DNA of 64,000 nucleotides. Source: Gymnopus androsaceus JB14. Its lineage: Eukaryota; Basidiomycota; Agaricomycetes; Agaricales; Omphalotaceae. A model generated the notes under the pieces. The model saw only the letters and a list, made by a program, of their open reading frames with translations, was not told the origin of the DNA and searched no databases. Below, piece by piece: positions 22,370-32,141 of this stretch (within the stretch, counting starts at the first letter, position 1; each line of letters begins with the position of its first letter). Where the stretch lies: the NCBI GenBank assembly GCA_009733575.1, contig ML769416.1, positions 1 through 64,000 on the forward strand, given 5' to 3'. Position numbers and translations under genes: made by a program.

Positions 22370-23119
22370 CATCAGCAAAATGTGTATTTACCAATTAAAT
22401 TTTGCCAGCAAATGTTGAATTCCCAGACAACCTACGACGCCGGTCTTGTTGACAAGTGATTACAATTGCCAGTTTTACCTTATTCTACAAATAACTACAA
22501 TTGTAATATACCTAAATACAGCCTAACAACAGTGATGTAATGTACTTAAATTACATTACAAAATCTACATGCACCTGATGGTGAAGCGGTATTCTCAGTC
22601 ACCAAATCAGAGATGTGTGATGAATTATGTACCTGTCAATGAGTGTTCAAATCATTGTTGTGTACAATTAAGCTTTTTTTTTTTTCTTTCTATGCATTTC
22701 CAAACATGCTGGGTTAGCGGTTAGGGGTTGGGGTTAGGGTTAGGGGTTTCCGCCTACCAAAATAAGTGCAAACAAGGCAGGCCCAAAGTTTGCGCGCCGA
22801 ATACAGTGCTAGTGATATAATAGTAATTGATGGTACTTACAACTGTAGTAATTTGTAGAATAGAGTAAAACCTACAATTGTAATTATTTTTGTATACAAG
22901 ATCTGTGTCTAAGGCTCTCCCAGAAAAATTTAAGTTTCGCAGTGCCCTCAGCACTCTCCAGTGCTTCCTGCCAAATTTTATGTTGAAATTAGGCAATAAT
23001 ATGGCCTCTGGAAGCTCTGGCTGGTACATGCCAGCGCATCTAGATCCTGATGCTCTGGGGCTCTAAGGCACTGTCTGGCACTGTCTGGCAGTGGCCACAT
23101 CATACATGTTTTGCTGATG
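22370..23119. mobile_element. Possible distant member of the CATCAGCAAAA inverted-repeat family
   Basis: The left end catcagcaaaatgtgta at 22370 and the right end tacatgttttgctgatg ending at 23119 are near-perfect inverted repeats with the family core. No matching flanking dinucleotide is seen (gg versus cg), so the boundaries or the assignment may be wrong. The interior has no coding frame and contains a TTAGGG-like tract. Confidence 0.4.
22711..22750 (+). repeat. Interstitial telomere-like tract
   Basis: gggttagcggttaggggttg followed by gggttagggttaggggttt: about six imperfect TTAGGG units. TTAGGG is the usual telomere repeat of filamentous fungi. Unrelated non-telomeric DNA lies on both sides. 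Confidence 0.7.
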
Positions 23120-24027
23120 CGCCCAGTAAAGGCCAAAGATACTTACCTGTTGCTGTAGAGCACATTTGCAAGTGTCGCACGGTAGTAAAAAGCTTGCGTT
23201 ATCAATTAACGGTGCGGATATGCAGCGCGATAAGAAGCGAACGAAAGACCGAGTCACGCACCGATCGCGAACCACGGATACCCATACCCGTCCCGTAGCC
23301 GTGGGAAGTTCTCGTCCCGTACCCGTCCACAAATTCATGTGAATCAATACTAGAATCAATACTAGTACTACCCTACGTTGGCAGTGCCCTTACTGTACTG
23401 TGCCACCGGTGCTAGGAACAAGCAGCGAAGCGGCAGGCGCTAAATTTCGAGCGCCACTTGACCATTTCTCCTCTACGAACATCCTCTACGAACACCTTCC
23501 TGCATCTATTAAACAATTATTCCAGTTTGCTGTATAGTATTCCGACAAGTTCCAAATTTAACGGGTTCTTTTTGAAGGGTGAGTGAACCTTTGTTTATTT
23601 CCGAGGTGGCTGGGAGGATTGTCACGGTCTGGTGGAACTGCTTGTGGAATGAGAACGAATAGGGCGCAGCTTATACTTTGTGTTGGAGTGTATTGACTGG
23701 CATGCAGATACGAAGGCCCAGCCTAGGCTACAGTGCATCGAACGTCTACGAGTCGCATCAGTTTATTCCTAAGATGTGGCTTTCCAGAACGGCGAGTCAG
23801 AAATGACAACGATTCTGCTTGATTGTCTGTTTCTCTCTTCTATCGTCGAGATTTGACTGAAAAAGCACTCACCTTTTGTTGTCGTTAAACGATATCAGTG
23901 CTCCAACCCCTTCGTAGCGCAGCACCAGTCACCGATTCAAATTCGTGTTTCCCAGCGGTGAGCGAACTATGTAACGGATTTGTCCTTTTTAACTAAAACA
24001 GGAGGATTTCTAGCCCCACAATATACG
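23120..24027. other. Upstream region of the first F-box gene
   Basis: It contains the short direct repeat gaatcaatactagaatcaatactag and a cccgtacccgtcc-type motif near 23290-23330. A stretch around 23440-23490 (ccacttgaccatttctcctc) also recurs inverted upstream of the two minus-strand F-box copies (about 34880 and 37580). A probable 5'UTR intron runs from about 23959 to 24000 (gtgagcgaac...taaaacag). Confidence 0.5.
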
Positions 24028-25653
24028 ATGTCTCCATCCAACCCGCGACAAGTGAACTTTCAACTCCGAACAAACGTGGATTTTGAGGAGATACGTCAAA
24101 AGTTACGCTCAGAATATGGCTCCGGAGTCCAGTCCGAGGCTGAAATTTCCCGAGCGCTCGCAGATGTTGAGAAGGATTTAGAGGACTGTGACGCCGAGTT
24201 CCGTCGTCTACAGTCGCGTATGATTGCTGTACAAAATCAGCGCAAGCGTTTAGAGGAGTACAAAGTTTCTCTGCGCTTTCTGCAGTCGCCCATTCGTAGA
24301 CTGCCCAACGAGATCATACTCCGCATCTTCGATTGCGCATGCGAGATGAATGTGCTTACATCGAAAACGTTACAGACGATGCCCACATTGGCAATCAGCA
24401 GCATATGTTCGCGATGGCGAGCTCTCGCGCAGTCTTATCCTGATCTTTGGTCCCGTATCCGACTCCAACTGTGGACAAAACCTCGTCATCTACCAGGTTT
24501 GCCTATCTTGGATATTTACCTTGACTCTTCGAAACAATCTCCGCTCACGCTGGAAATTCCTTCGATGGGTCCTGAAGAGCTACAGGCAGACCATCTAGAA
24601 GTCTGTGCTAAGCTTGCTGCATGCAGTCATCGCTGGAAGAAATTTTTCACTGCAAAGTTCAAAATTTATACAGCCATAATGGCCCAGAACCCTCGCAATT
24701 TTCCAGTATTGGAACAGCTCTTAATCCCCAATATCCTCTTTTCCAAAGAAACAACACTGAATCGCTTTCAACATGCATCAAATCTGAAGGTCCTAGGCGT
24801 TTGCCACATTAAAAGTTGGGAAGATATGCAGCAGCGGAAGTTCCCATGGAGGCAGATTACTGAGCTTGATGTTGCTCAATGTGAGGATGTGATGAAGCCC
24901 ATCTTTGAGATGCATAGTCTCCAAGAATTGTGCTTTCACCAGTTCCCAAATGTTGAAGGTGCTGTCAAACTTTGTTCACCTCCGATAACAGCTCCTTCTG
25001 TCCAGAAGCTCGCACTTACTCTCAGACAAACATCTTATCCAGAGTCCGAGAGGTTGGCCAATGTGGTATTTGCATCCCTCACATGCCCTGCTCTAATCTC
25101 TCTTTCCGCTGAAGGAATAGGTGGATATAAGGATCCATGGCCAAGAGACATGGTCAATGGCTTTATATCTCGTTCATCTTTCCACCTCACCACTCTTTCA
25201 ATCAAATTTATTCCACTTCCAGACTCTGATCTTATCGATCTTCTTCGTCGTCTTCCTTCTCTCCATCATCTCGTCGTAGATGATTCCAAAACCACTTCTC
25301 CAGGTTCTATAACCCCACTACTCATCCAAAGTTTACATACCTTCTATCGAACAAGCTCTGTCGCTATCTTTTCGGTGTTAGCGAAAAAGCTACAGACTCT
25401 TTCACTGACCACTAGTGCTGAGGCTCAGGAAGCCTTCAATGACAGGGATTTCGTTGATATGGTCTCGTCGAGGTGGTTTCTTGACAGCTATAGATCTGAC
25501 TCGGATTCAATAAATTCGAACGGTGGAATGGCATGCCTCCGTTCGGTGGTTATGCGTTTCACGAAACGAGTTGTTGACGAAGAAGTATACAGACCTTTGA
25601 AGTATCTTGAAGAAGAGGGTATGAGGATTGTGGTTGTCGGTCAAAGTTCGTGA
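24028..25653 (+). CDS. F-box protein, family 1, intact
   Basis: 541 residues in one exon. I chose the ATG at 24028 because both paralogues start at the equivalent MxxSN and the sequence upstream looks like a 5'UTR intron ending in taaaacag. Residues 40-80 form a likely coiled coil (ALADVEKDLEDCDAEFRRLQ). The F-box lies at about 86-135 (SPIRRLPNEIILRIFD ... ICSRWRALAQSYPDLWSRI). The rest has degenerate leucine-rich repeats. Agaricomycetes carry very large lineage-specific F-box families of this coiled-coil/F-box/LRR design. They presumably act as substrate receptors of SCF ubiquitin ligases; the substrate is unknown. It is close to the intact paralogue at 35476-37098 and the pseudogene at 32829-34437. 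Confidence 0.88.
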   Translation: MSPSNPRQVNFQLRTNVDFEEIRQKLRSEYGSGVQSEAEISRALADVEKDLEDCDAEFRRLQSRMIAVQNQRKRLEEYKVSLRFLQSPIRRLPNEIILRIFDCACEMNVLTSKTLQTMPTLAISSICSRWRALAQSYPDLWSRIRLQLWTKPRHLPGLPILDIYLDSSKQSPLTLEIPSMGPEELQADHLEVCAKLAACSHRWKKFFTAKFKIYTAIMAQNPRNFPVLEQLLIPNILFSKETTLNRFQHASNLKVLGVCHIKSWEDMQQRKFPWRQITELDVAQCEDVMKPIFEMHSLQELCFHQFPNVEGAVKLCSPPITAPSVQKLALTLRQTSYPESERLANVVFASLTCPALISLSAEGIGGYKDPWPRDMVNGFISRSSFHLTTLSIKFIPLPDSDLIDLLRRLPSLHHLVVDDSKTTSPGSITPLLIQSLHTFYRTSSVAIFSVLAKKLQTLSLTTSAEAQEAFNDRDFVDMVSSRWFLDSYRSDSDSINSNGGMACLRSVVMRFTKRVVDEEVYRPLKYLEEEGMRIVVVGQSS

Positions 25654-25985
25654 TTTTTTTTCGTGTGCATTGCTACTCCGACATTGATGTTATAATTTCC
25701 TAGCTGCCTAATTCCTACTTGTACTCCTTCCCTTCCCCGATTCAAGACTATGCATTGTACTACTAGTACTTATATATTCGAAAGATAACAATTATGGACA
25801 TGCTTTGTCGCAATCGAATTGTTCTGCCTCTAGCCAGGCGTCGAGCGTATCTTGTACACTGATATAGTGTTTGGTAAGATGTTTGTGTACATTTAGGTCG
25901 AGAAGAAGTCAGTAGTAAAAGTAAACAAAACCTTAGATGATAATAAGTTAAGGAAATTTCACTGGTGGGTTCGTCTGACTCTAGC
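25654..25985. other. Intergenic sequence
   Basis: 3' flank of the F-box gene; nothing recognisable. Confidence 0.5.
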
Positions 25986-26980
25986 GTTGCAAGTTCGGTC
26001 ACAAAGTTCGGTCGCTGAATGTGATAGGACATCCATCGTTGTTTCTCCCCATCCTTCATCTGTCGCCCTCCTCTTCGTTGCTATCGTTGGAAAGAATATC
26101 TCTTACGATCTTCGAAGATGAGGATGACACTATTAAAAATATGGTGGACCTTTTCCCTCGAAAAGTCGAGGTGTTCGATCTACCATTACCATTCAGCACG
26201 CGCCCATCCGTTCTTCTGCCTACATTGAGGTCACTTGAAGTTGCGTGCTGCTATGATACAGCTGACAACGTCCTACGCTGCATTACTACCCCTGTTCTTG
26301 AGCAGTTGTTTCTTGATTATCTTGGCTTCAATTTGGGTAGCCTTTTTACGGACGTGATTGCGTTTCAGCAGCGCTCTTCGACTGCACTGCCAGTGTCATC
26401 TTGGAATCTTCGTATATCGTGTAGCCATGAAGTGGAAATCATCACGGAGAAGCTGATTGGGATACTCTACCTCTTCCCTACAATCCGCTTGCTCAAAATT
26501 CACCCCAATGGTTTCAATCTGCATCTTCTAATTCAAGCAATGATTTGTGATTGCTCCAAAGACCAGCATGTCCTTCCAAACCTCAAAAATCTTCTATTGA
26601 GTGGTTATGGCGGGACAAAGGACTATCTCAGTGCTTCTGGGTTCAGGTCTATGGTCCTCTCACAGTGGTAGCCAGATGATGGTGGATCACTGTCTTTTTG
26701 CAACGGATTATCTTGCTTGCAGAAGGTAACTCTGCAGGGGTTCCACACTAACAACTTGACAGGGGACACATCAGCAAAACCTGGGTGAACTGTGGATTGC
26801 TGTGGATTGCTGTGGGTTGCTGTACAGCACTGTACAGAAGCCCCAATACAATCCACAGAAGCCACAGAGCTGTCCAGTTCTGTACAGAGGGGGACCTTGC
26901 TGTGGGATCACCCAGGTTCTGCTGATGCATTACATAGCTATCTGCGCTCTCTGGCTTAGTTTTTGACTATACACCAATCA
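25986..26980 (+). pseudogene. F-box/LRR family 2 fragment, broken
   Basis: It matches the C-terminal two thirds of the family-2 copies at 43100-44696, 59453-60991 and 61820-63360, starting around the equivalent of FGHKVRSLNV. There is no F-box. Roughly 70 codons are missing in the middle (after PRKVEVF, about 26175), and the conserved tryptophan pair of LSRWW reads W-stop (TAG at 26669-26671). An inverted-repeat element is inserted at 26769-26927. The last part (ggcttagtttttgactatac) continues the paralogues' GLVLDYTPE tail. Clearly non-functional. Confidence 0.85.
26769..26927 (+). mobile_element. Short inverted-repeat element, copy 4 (159 bp)
   Basis: Left terminus catcagcaaaacctgggtga and right terminus tcacccaggttctgctgatg, flanked by CA at 26767-26768 and 26928-26929. 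Paralogues at 60940 and 63300 read aggggacatctc with a single CA, confirming a 2-bp duplication. The interior is made of inverted ctgtggattg/caatccacag units (CACAG subfamily). Confidence 0.88.
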
Positions 26981-27274
26981 AAGTACGGCGGTAGAGGTGT
27001 CTAGATGGACTACCGGCCAGGACATGTACATACTGTATTATTACTTGCTATTTTTGTTGGGGTTTGATCTGAAAGAAGGATTGTTCTTCTCCTTGCTCAT
27101 CTCCTCGCTCATCTCAGTATACCATTGGTATCTTGATGATGGGTTCTGGTCTGCTCTGTTCAATTGATTTATTCAGAGCCCCCAGCTATTTAATATAGGA
27201 GATGGAGATGTTTGAATACACCCATTCACTTTGAATCTGGGCACATATTATAAATAACTTGTGGCTATCTTAAT

Positions 27275-27369
27275 ACACCGTTGGTGAAGTGGTTATCATG
27301 CTTGCCTTCCATAAATAGTGACCAATGGGTATAGAGCAAGCGGCTCGGGTTCGATTCCCGAACGGTGTA
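27275..27369 (+). tRNA. tRNA-Gly (TCC), with intron
   Basis: The acceptor stem acaccgt pairs with acggtgt (27362-27368), with discriminator A at 27369. The anticodon stem is cttgc/gcaag with anticodon TCC at 27308-27310. A 23-nt intron at 27312-27334 lies at the standard position after base 37. The T arm is tcgggttcgattcccga. The mature length is 72 nt. A/B-box-like promoter sequences are internal, and a T-run at about 27390-27397 would end Pol III transcription. Confidence 0.88.
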
Positions 27370-27370
27370 A

Positions 27371-28071
27371 TCTGCCAGTACATGATCCATTTTTTTTCCT
27401 TTTCTCCCAGAGTTATGTAACAGTATTCAGCGCTAGTGCAACATTCAGATTCACATTGATAAATCAAAGGTCATTCCAATAGACACAACACGCGTGTTGC
27501 TATAATAATGGATATGGTATGGACATGACATGACATGTATGTACTATGTACTAAAGGATATCGATATAAGGTAGTGTACGCGTACGCGTACGTACTGTAG
27601 TAAGGTAATAATTCAAGAGGAAGCGAAGGCGAATATGGATATGTGGAAGACGAAGTGAGAATGAGAATGATGAAAGCAATGCCAGAGAGAGGAGAGAGAG
27701 AAAGTCTTGAAAGTGGAGTCGAGTCGGATAGGCTACGGATGTGCTGCATGGTGGAGTCGTGAACGGTAAAAATGACATGGTATGTACGGTATGTACGGAT
27801 GGATGGGAAAAAGACGTCAAGCAAAGAAAAAAAAAGGTAATGGAGCGAGGTAGTGTATACTAAAAGAGCGCAGAGACAAGACAAGTACATACCCATAAGT
27901 AATAGAGACAGTAACGAGCGAACAGACAGACAGACGGACGGACAGATGATAGATCAGCAGCACAGACAGGCAGAGGACAGAGGGTCAGAGCGAGAACGTG
28001 AGCGAGTGCGACCGGCGCGCGACGTGTGTGATGTGTGTATGGACGTAGTAATGGTATTATTAACAACGGCA
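27371..28071. other. 3' flank of the Rab-like gene with a repeated segment
   Basis: 27605-27720 matches 9470-9580 in the repeat island. Short acgcgtacgcgtacg alternating repeats lie at about 27578-27592. No gene supported. Confidence 0.5.
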
Positions 28072-29461
28072 TCAACAGCAGCTCCAGCCACCAGCGGTCG
28101 AGTTCTTCAATGCCTTCTCGCGAGCTTCCTCTTCCTCTGCTTGAGCTGACCATGTCGGAGTTGCAACAGATGACAGGAACACGCTGTCCCGCTTCTTTAA
28201 TTCGTTCTCCTTCTCTATCACGTCCTTGCGTTGGATGATAGCAGTGATTAGGTGGTCGAATAAGGTATGTATACCTGCGCCAAGTAAACAAGCATGGTCC
28301 AGGTAAGTGAATTGGTTTGCGTTTCTAAAAGAATTCAAAGACCCACCGAGATCGTCCTTGGCGGAAACCTCAAACAGCTCCATATCCTTTGTCAGCCCCC
28401 ATTCCTGTTCCTCCTGATGTCCCTCCTCCTCCTCTTCCTCAATACTATTACTAGCCGAGTCGTACAGCTCACTGTATCCTCCGGCTTGCATACCGAAATG
28501 AGAGCCGAAACGGGATGGTACGGCGGTGGTATTTGAGCGCACAAGAGAGGAAGGAGCAGGGTTTCGTGATCGTGTCGGTGCAGCGGATTTGCTGCGGTTT
28601 AGCCCTGGCGCTCGAGTTGGAGGATCAAGGTAGGGTAATGTATCCATCGGGGGAGAAGAAACGGGTGGGCTGACAGGTGGTGAGCGGAGCCCAGGGAAAG
28701 AAGTGAAGCGGGGCCTTATGTAGGATAAGGTAGATGGTTGTGGAGGTGGGGGAGGAGTTGCAGGTCGCGGTGGGGGAAACCAGTTGTGCAGTGAGAGTCG
28801 TGCAAAGTCCGAAGTTACCTGCCTATGTCGATGTAAATCCGCCTTGGACCCAACAATGTATATTATCAGTTCCGGCGGGCAGTTTTTCTTGAGTTCTGTG
28901 GCACAGCAAATCAATAGTCTGAAGAAAGAGTCAAAAAAGAGTCACGCGGACCTTCCAGCCAGCCCCTCACATCCTCAAAGGTTGAGGCATTGGTAATGTC
29001 ATACAAGACAAGAGCCGCATTCGCGCCTATAGCATAACAAATTAGAGGCAAAGTAGGGGTAGGGGCGCGATAAGCAGCGCACCTCGATAATACATGGGAG
29101 CCTAGTATGAAATTGGACAATTAGGGAACAGCAACGGGGGATTTGGCATAGAAACAACGGACCATACTGCGAAATCGCTCTTGGCCTGCAGTATCCCAGA
29201 GCTGCAGCCGTACTTTGAGGCCTTTGAGGGAGACTTTCTTGGTAACAAAGAATGCACCGCTCGTTGAAGTGGTATTCTTGGGATCAAACTTGTTTTGGGT
29301 ATATCGGTGTAATAGACTCGTCTTTCCAACGCCTGGGGAGTGGTTATTAGATATTCATTAGCTTTGGGCGCATTCCACGGACCAGAGTTGCCCATAATAA
29401 CAATCTTGCTGTCTATGCCTTGGTCGTATCTGGACCGAGACATGTCTTGATAATAAGCCAT
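28072..29461 (-). CDS. Rab-family small GTPase with long insert
   Basis: Six coding exons on the minus strand: 29383-29461, 29163-29332, 29083-29101 (19 nt), 28952-29026, 28347-28895 and 28072-28274. They give 364 residues. Splicing restores the P-loop GNSGVGKTSL, the switch [11 protein letters not shown], then [16 protein letters not shown], the G4-like VGSKADL (SKAD in place of NKxD) and the G5 LFEVSAKDD. The C-terminus GGWSCC is a double-cysteine site for geranylgeranylation. Rab proteins are normally about 200-220 residues; here about 130 extra residues, rich in Pro, Ser and Arg and ending in a Glu run, separate G4 from G5. It is expected to act in vesicle traffic, but the exact Rab class is not clear (the effector region reads TSTSGAFF instead of a TIG form). 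Confidence is high for family and lower for exon ends inside the insert. Confidence 0.9.
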
Positions 29462-29790
29462 TCGTAAAAAAGCCCCTCAACAAAGTGGGCAGGCGCCTGT
29501 GAAGTTCGACGCGCGTAGTGGGAATAATAAAAGAGTAGCCAGGAGAGAGGAAAAGGAACAAGGCCCAATGGCCGCGAGGGCTAGGATAAAGGAAAGAGGA
29601 AGGAGAACCGCTCAAAGCGGGTGCCGCGAGAATCCAAAGGCGGCAATTCCCACGTGAGTAACTACATTCAGCGCGTCAAAACTAGTCGCTTTCTTATCGT
29701 ACGGATCACACAATAATACAGGCCTCATATGTTTTAATCGCATTGGAAAGCATATTCATATCGCATACGCTAGTACATATGATCCGCCCA

Positions 29791-30509
29791 CTACTCCTGT
29801 GCGACGACAGGGAACTCGAAAACCACGTCTTTTCCTGTTAGACGACGGTACACCGATGAGAACGAATCGAGCTTGTACTCCAATACATTTGCGTCTTTCG
29901 AGTCAAGGTAGCTGTGCGTTACAGCGCCGTTAGCCCTAGTACGCAGCACGACACTAAACATAAAACACATACACTTTTAACAGCTTGGAGCCATCAACCG
30001 CAACTCGGGTCCGCTTTCCGACGATCTCAGTGGGGAAAACGAGATCTTCGAGAATCTTTTCGTGCACATTGGTAAGGGTGCGGCTGCGGGGTCGCTTCTG
30101 CTGGACACGAGAGTTACGGGTAGGCTTGCGGAGCATCCTGCGCTGAGCAACGAACACGACGTGTCGGTCAGAGAATTTTTTCTCGAGTTCACGAGTAAGC
30201 CTGCAAATAAGCACATAGTAAGTTCCGGCACTAGCTGAAACAAAATAGAACCAAGGCTACGCACCTCTGCTGCACTTTGTGGAAAGCCTTCAACTGGGGA
30301 ACCGGGACAAAGATCACAATAGCCTTTTTGCCACCTCGGACGTCAACTTCACGGGCAGCGGAGATCTGGAGAGGCCGAAGCTCAGCCTTGAGTTCGGGGA
30401 CATTGTTCTCCAGGTCGATGATGGCCTGAGCGACGCTCGTTTCTGTCTCATCTGGGGACGTCGTCGGAGCGTTGGCAGTACGGAGAATTTTGTGGCTGAC
30501 GTTGGACAT
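29791..30509 (-). CDS. RPS7: 40S ribosomal protein eS7
   Basis: Three coding exons: 30265-30509, 29973-30200 and 29791-29911. Introns 30201-30264 and 29912-29972 have GT-AG ends and matching phases. The product is 197 residues. Recognisable blocks are [82 protein letters not shown] and [19 protein letters not shown]. eS7 is a component of the small ribosomal subunit. An acceptor at 29936 would also be in frame but would add eight residues absent from the family, so I chose the one at 29912. It is transcribed in the same direction as the Rab-like gene. Confidence 0.96.
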
Positions 30510-31323
30510 GCTTGAGGAGGCCTAGAGAAAGCCCAAGATTAACATCCTAGCCTTTTCAAATCCAAAATCCCAAATCGACATCCAACACTTCAAGCCCAAT
30601 CCACCCTCTCGAAGCATTTCAGCTCACTTCTCCTCCTCAGAACTCCAGCATAACTCTCTCCATAACCCATTCCCTCGATAATTGAGACGTTAAACTCACC
30701 GGACGGCTTGAAAACGACCAGCTGGATGTTACGTTTTTGGTGAACGAACGAGAGAAAAATGAAAACCTTCAGCGCTTACACCGGCGCTTATCACTCGACT
30801 CTTTCCTTACTTTACTCTTTCCACCAGCACTCACCTGCTTTCCACTGATTCAGAGGAGATACTCTTTGTGTTGATTAAGGACTTTTGCTGGTTATACCTT
30901 TCATGTCAACCAGCCTTTCTTCTTCTTTGTATACTTTTTCTGGACATTGCCTCGTTCTGCTGCCAAGTACAACCGCAGGGATCTACATTCAGACCTTCCT
31001 CAACTTCAAGCTTCAAGATCTACGTCATACAAAGTAACGAAAACCATAATCTCCCTTGCGAGTCGGGCTCATCTTCTTCGATGCGTATTCTGTCATAGGA
31101 AAGGATCGGAGTGGAAAACCATGACACTGGCAGAGAGAAAGACATCGCGTCGCCGCTGTAGCGCTATCCCTCTTTCGGGCCAATCTGATTGTAGTACCAA
31201 CGATAATTATGGTGTCGTCTGGATCTGGACTAGCTGTAGCAGTGGAGCTAGTAATGCTAGTAGCGGTGTGTGTTTAATTCGTCCTCGGGTCTTCAATTAC
31301 AAGTGTCATCGATATACTATTAC
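30510..31323. other. Upstream region of RPS7
   Basis: Promoter and probable 5'UTR of RPS7. Further out, open frames on the plus strand (30868-31378) show no domain or intron-supported structure, so no gene is called. Confidence 0.45.
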
Positions 31324-31580
31324 ACCTCGGGGTGCAATATCTGGCGAGAAATTCTCACCATGCTTGTCATCTATATGATATTGCAGCTCGGGGTGCAATT
31401 TCTGACGAGAAATTCTTGCCGTTCATAAGTGTTGCAGTTAGTGGCAAGAATTTCTCGCCATGTATTTTATACTCCTGTCATCTAGAGCCTCGGAGTACGA
31501 TCTCTGATATTCTCGCCAGTATTTTATCCGCCTGTCATATCTCTATGCTGTTGCAGCTCGAAGTTATATTTCTGGCGAGA
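31324..31580 (+). repeat. Degenerate tandem array with palindromic core
   Basis: About five units of 50-75 bp share the core ctggcgagaaattctcgcc (variants tggcaagaatttctcgcc and gatattctcgccagtatttt) and tgcagctcggggtgcaat. The core is itself close to an inverted repeat (ggcgagaaattctcgcc). Confidence 0.75.
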
Positions 31581-32047
31581 ATTATGCTCCTGTATACTTA
31601 TACTTTTGTAGCCCGACTCGGAAGTGCGAGAAATTGGTGTCATGTACTATCTTCCTTCAGCAATGGAGCTGGCACTATTGAGTGTATGTGTTCTCTAGGG
31701 CCTTCGACTCGGAGATGATCATTCATTTTTTTTTACAAATACTAATATTGTATTCTAACACGGAGAAGAAGAAAGTAAGCTTACATCCACGTATCTTCAC
31801 CAATTGCAGCAGACGATGGGGCGGCAGCAGTCGTCGTCGCAGGTCACCGGAAACCTCCAGTCCCCAGCACCGCAATCAAGCCTAGTGGGAATAGGATTCG
31901 GATGACAGATGAGTTGGTTCGGGTCCATTTCGGTCGCTAGCGATATAGTATGCCCTTAACCATCACATATGTGATGCTACTGTATATCGGATTTCGCCCA
32001 AGAGTCTTTGGTGCTAAGTAGTTGAAACATTCCGCAGAACTCTCATC
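31581..32047. other. Intergenic sequence
   Basis: Nothing recognisable apart from the tRNA that follows. Confidence 0.45.
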
Positions 32048-32141
32048 GGCCTGATGGTCTAGGAGTATGATTCGTTGTTAGGGTGAATTCTCCCCAGAAA
32101 TTCTTTCGACGAGGTCCCGGGTTCAATTCCCGGTCAGGCCC
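32048..32141 (+). tRNA. tRNA-Pro (AGG), with intron
   Basis: The acceptor stem ggcctga pairs with tcaggcc (32134-32140), with discriminator C. The anticodon stem is cgttg/cgacg with anticodon AGG at 32080-32082. The intron is 32084-32105 (22 nt) after base 37. The T arm is ccgggttcaattcccgg. The mature length is 72 nt. A T-rich terminator follows at about 32160. Confidence 0.88.

Noticed and set aside
22711..22750. Chromosome end
   Set aside because: Only about six imperfect telomere-like units, with unrelated sequence and genes continuing on both sides.
28928..28951. Rab intron 5 ending at the first CAG (28919)
   Set aside because: That acceptor leads to an immediate in-frame TGA. The acceptor at 28896 restores [13 protein letters not shown].
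29936..29972. 37-nt second intron in RPS7
   Set aside because: In frame, but it adds eight residues not found in eS7. The acceptor at 29912 gives LLKVYLDSKD, as expected.
30868..31378. Overlapping plus-strand open frames upstream of RPS7
   Set aside because: No recognisable domain, and the end runs into the palindromic tandem array. Probably 5' flank.
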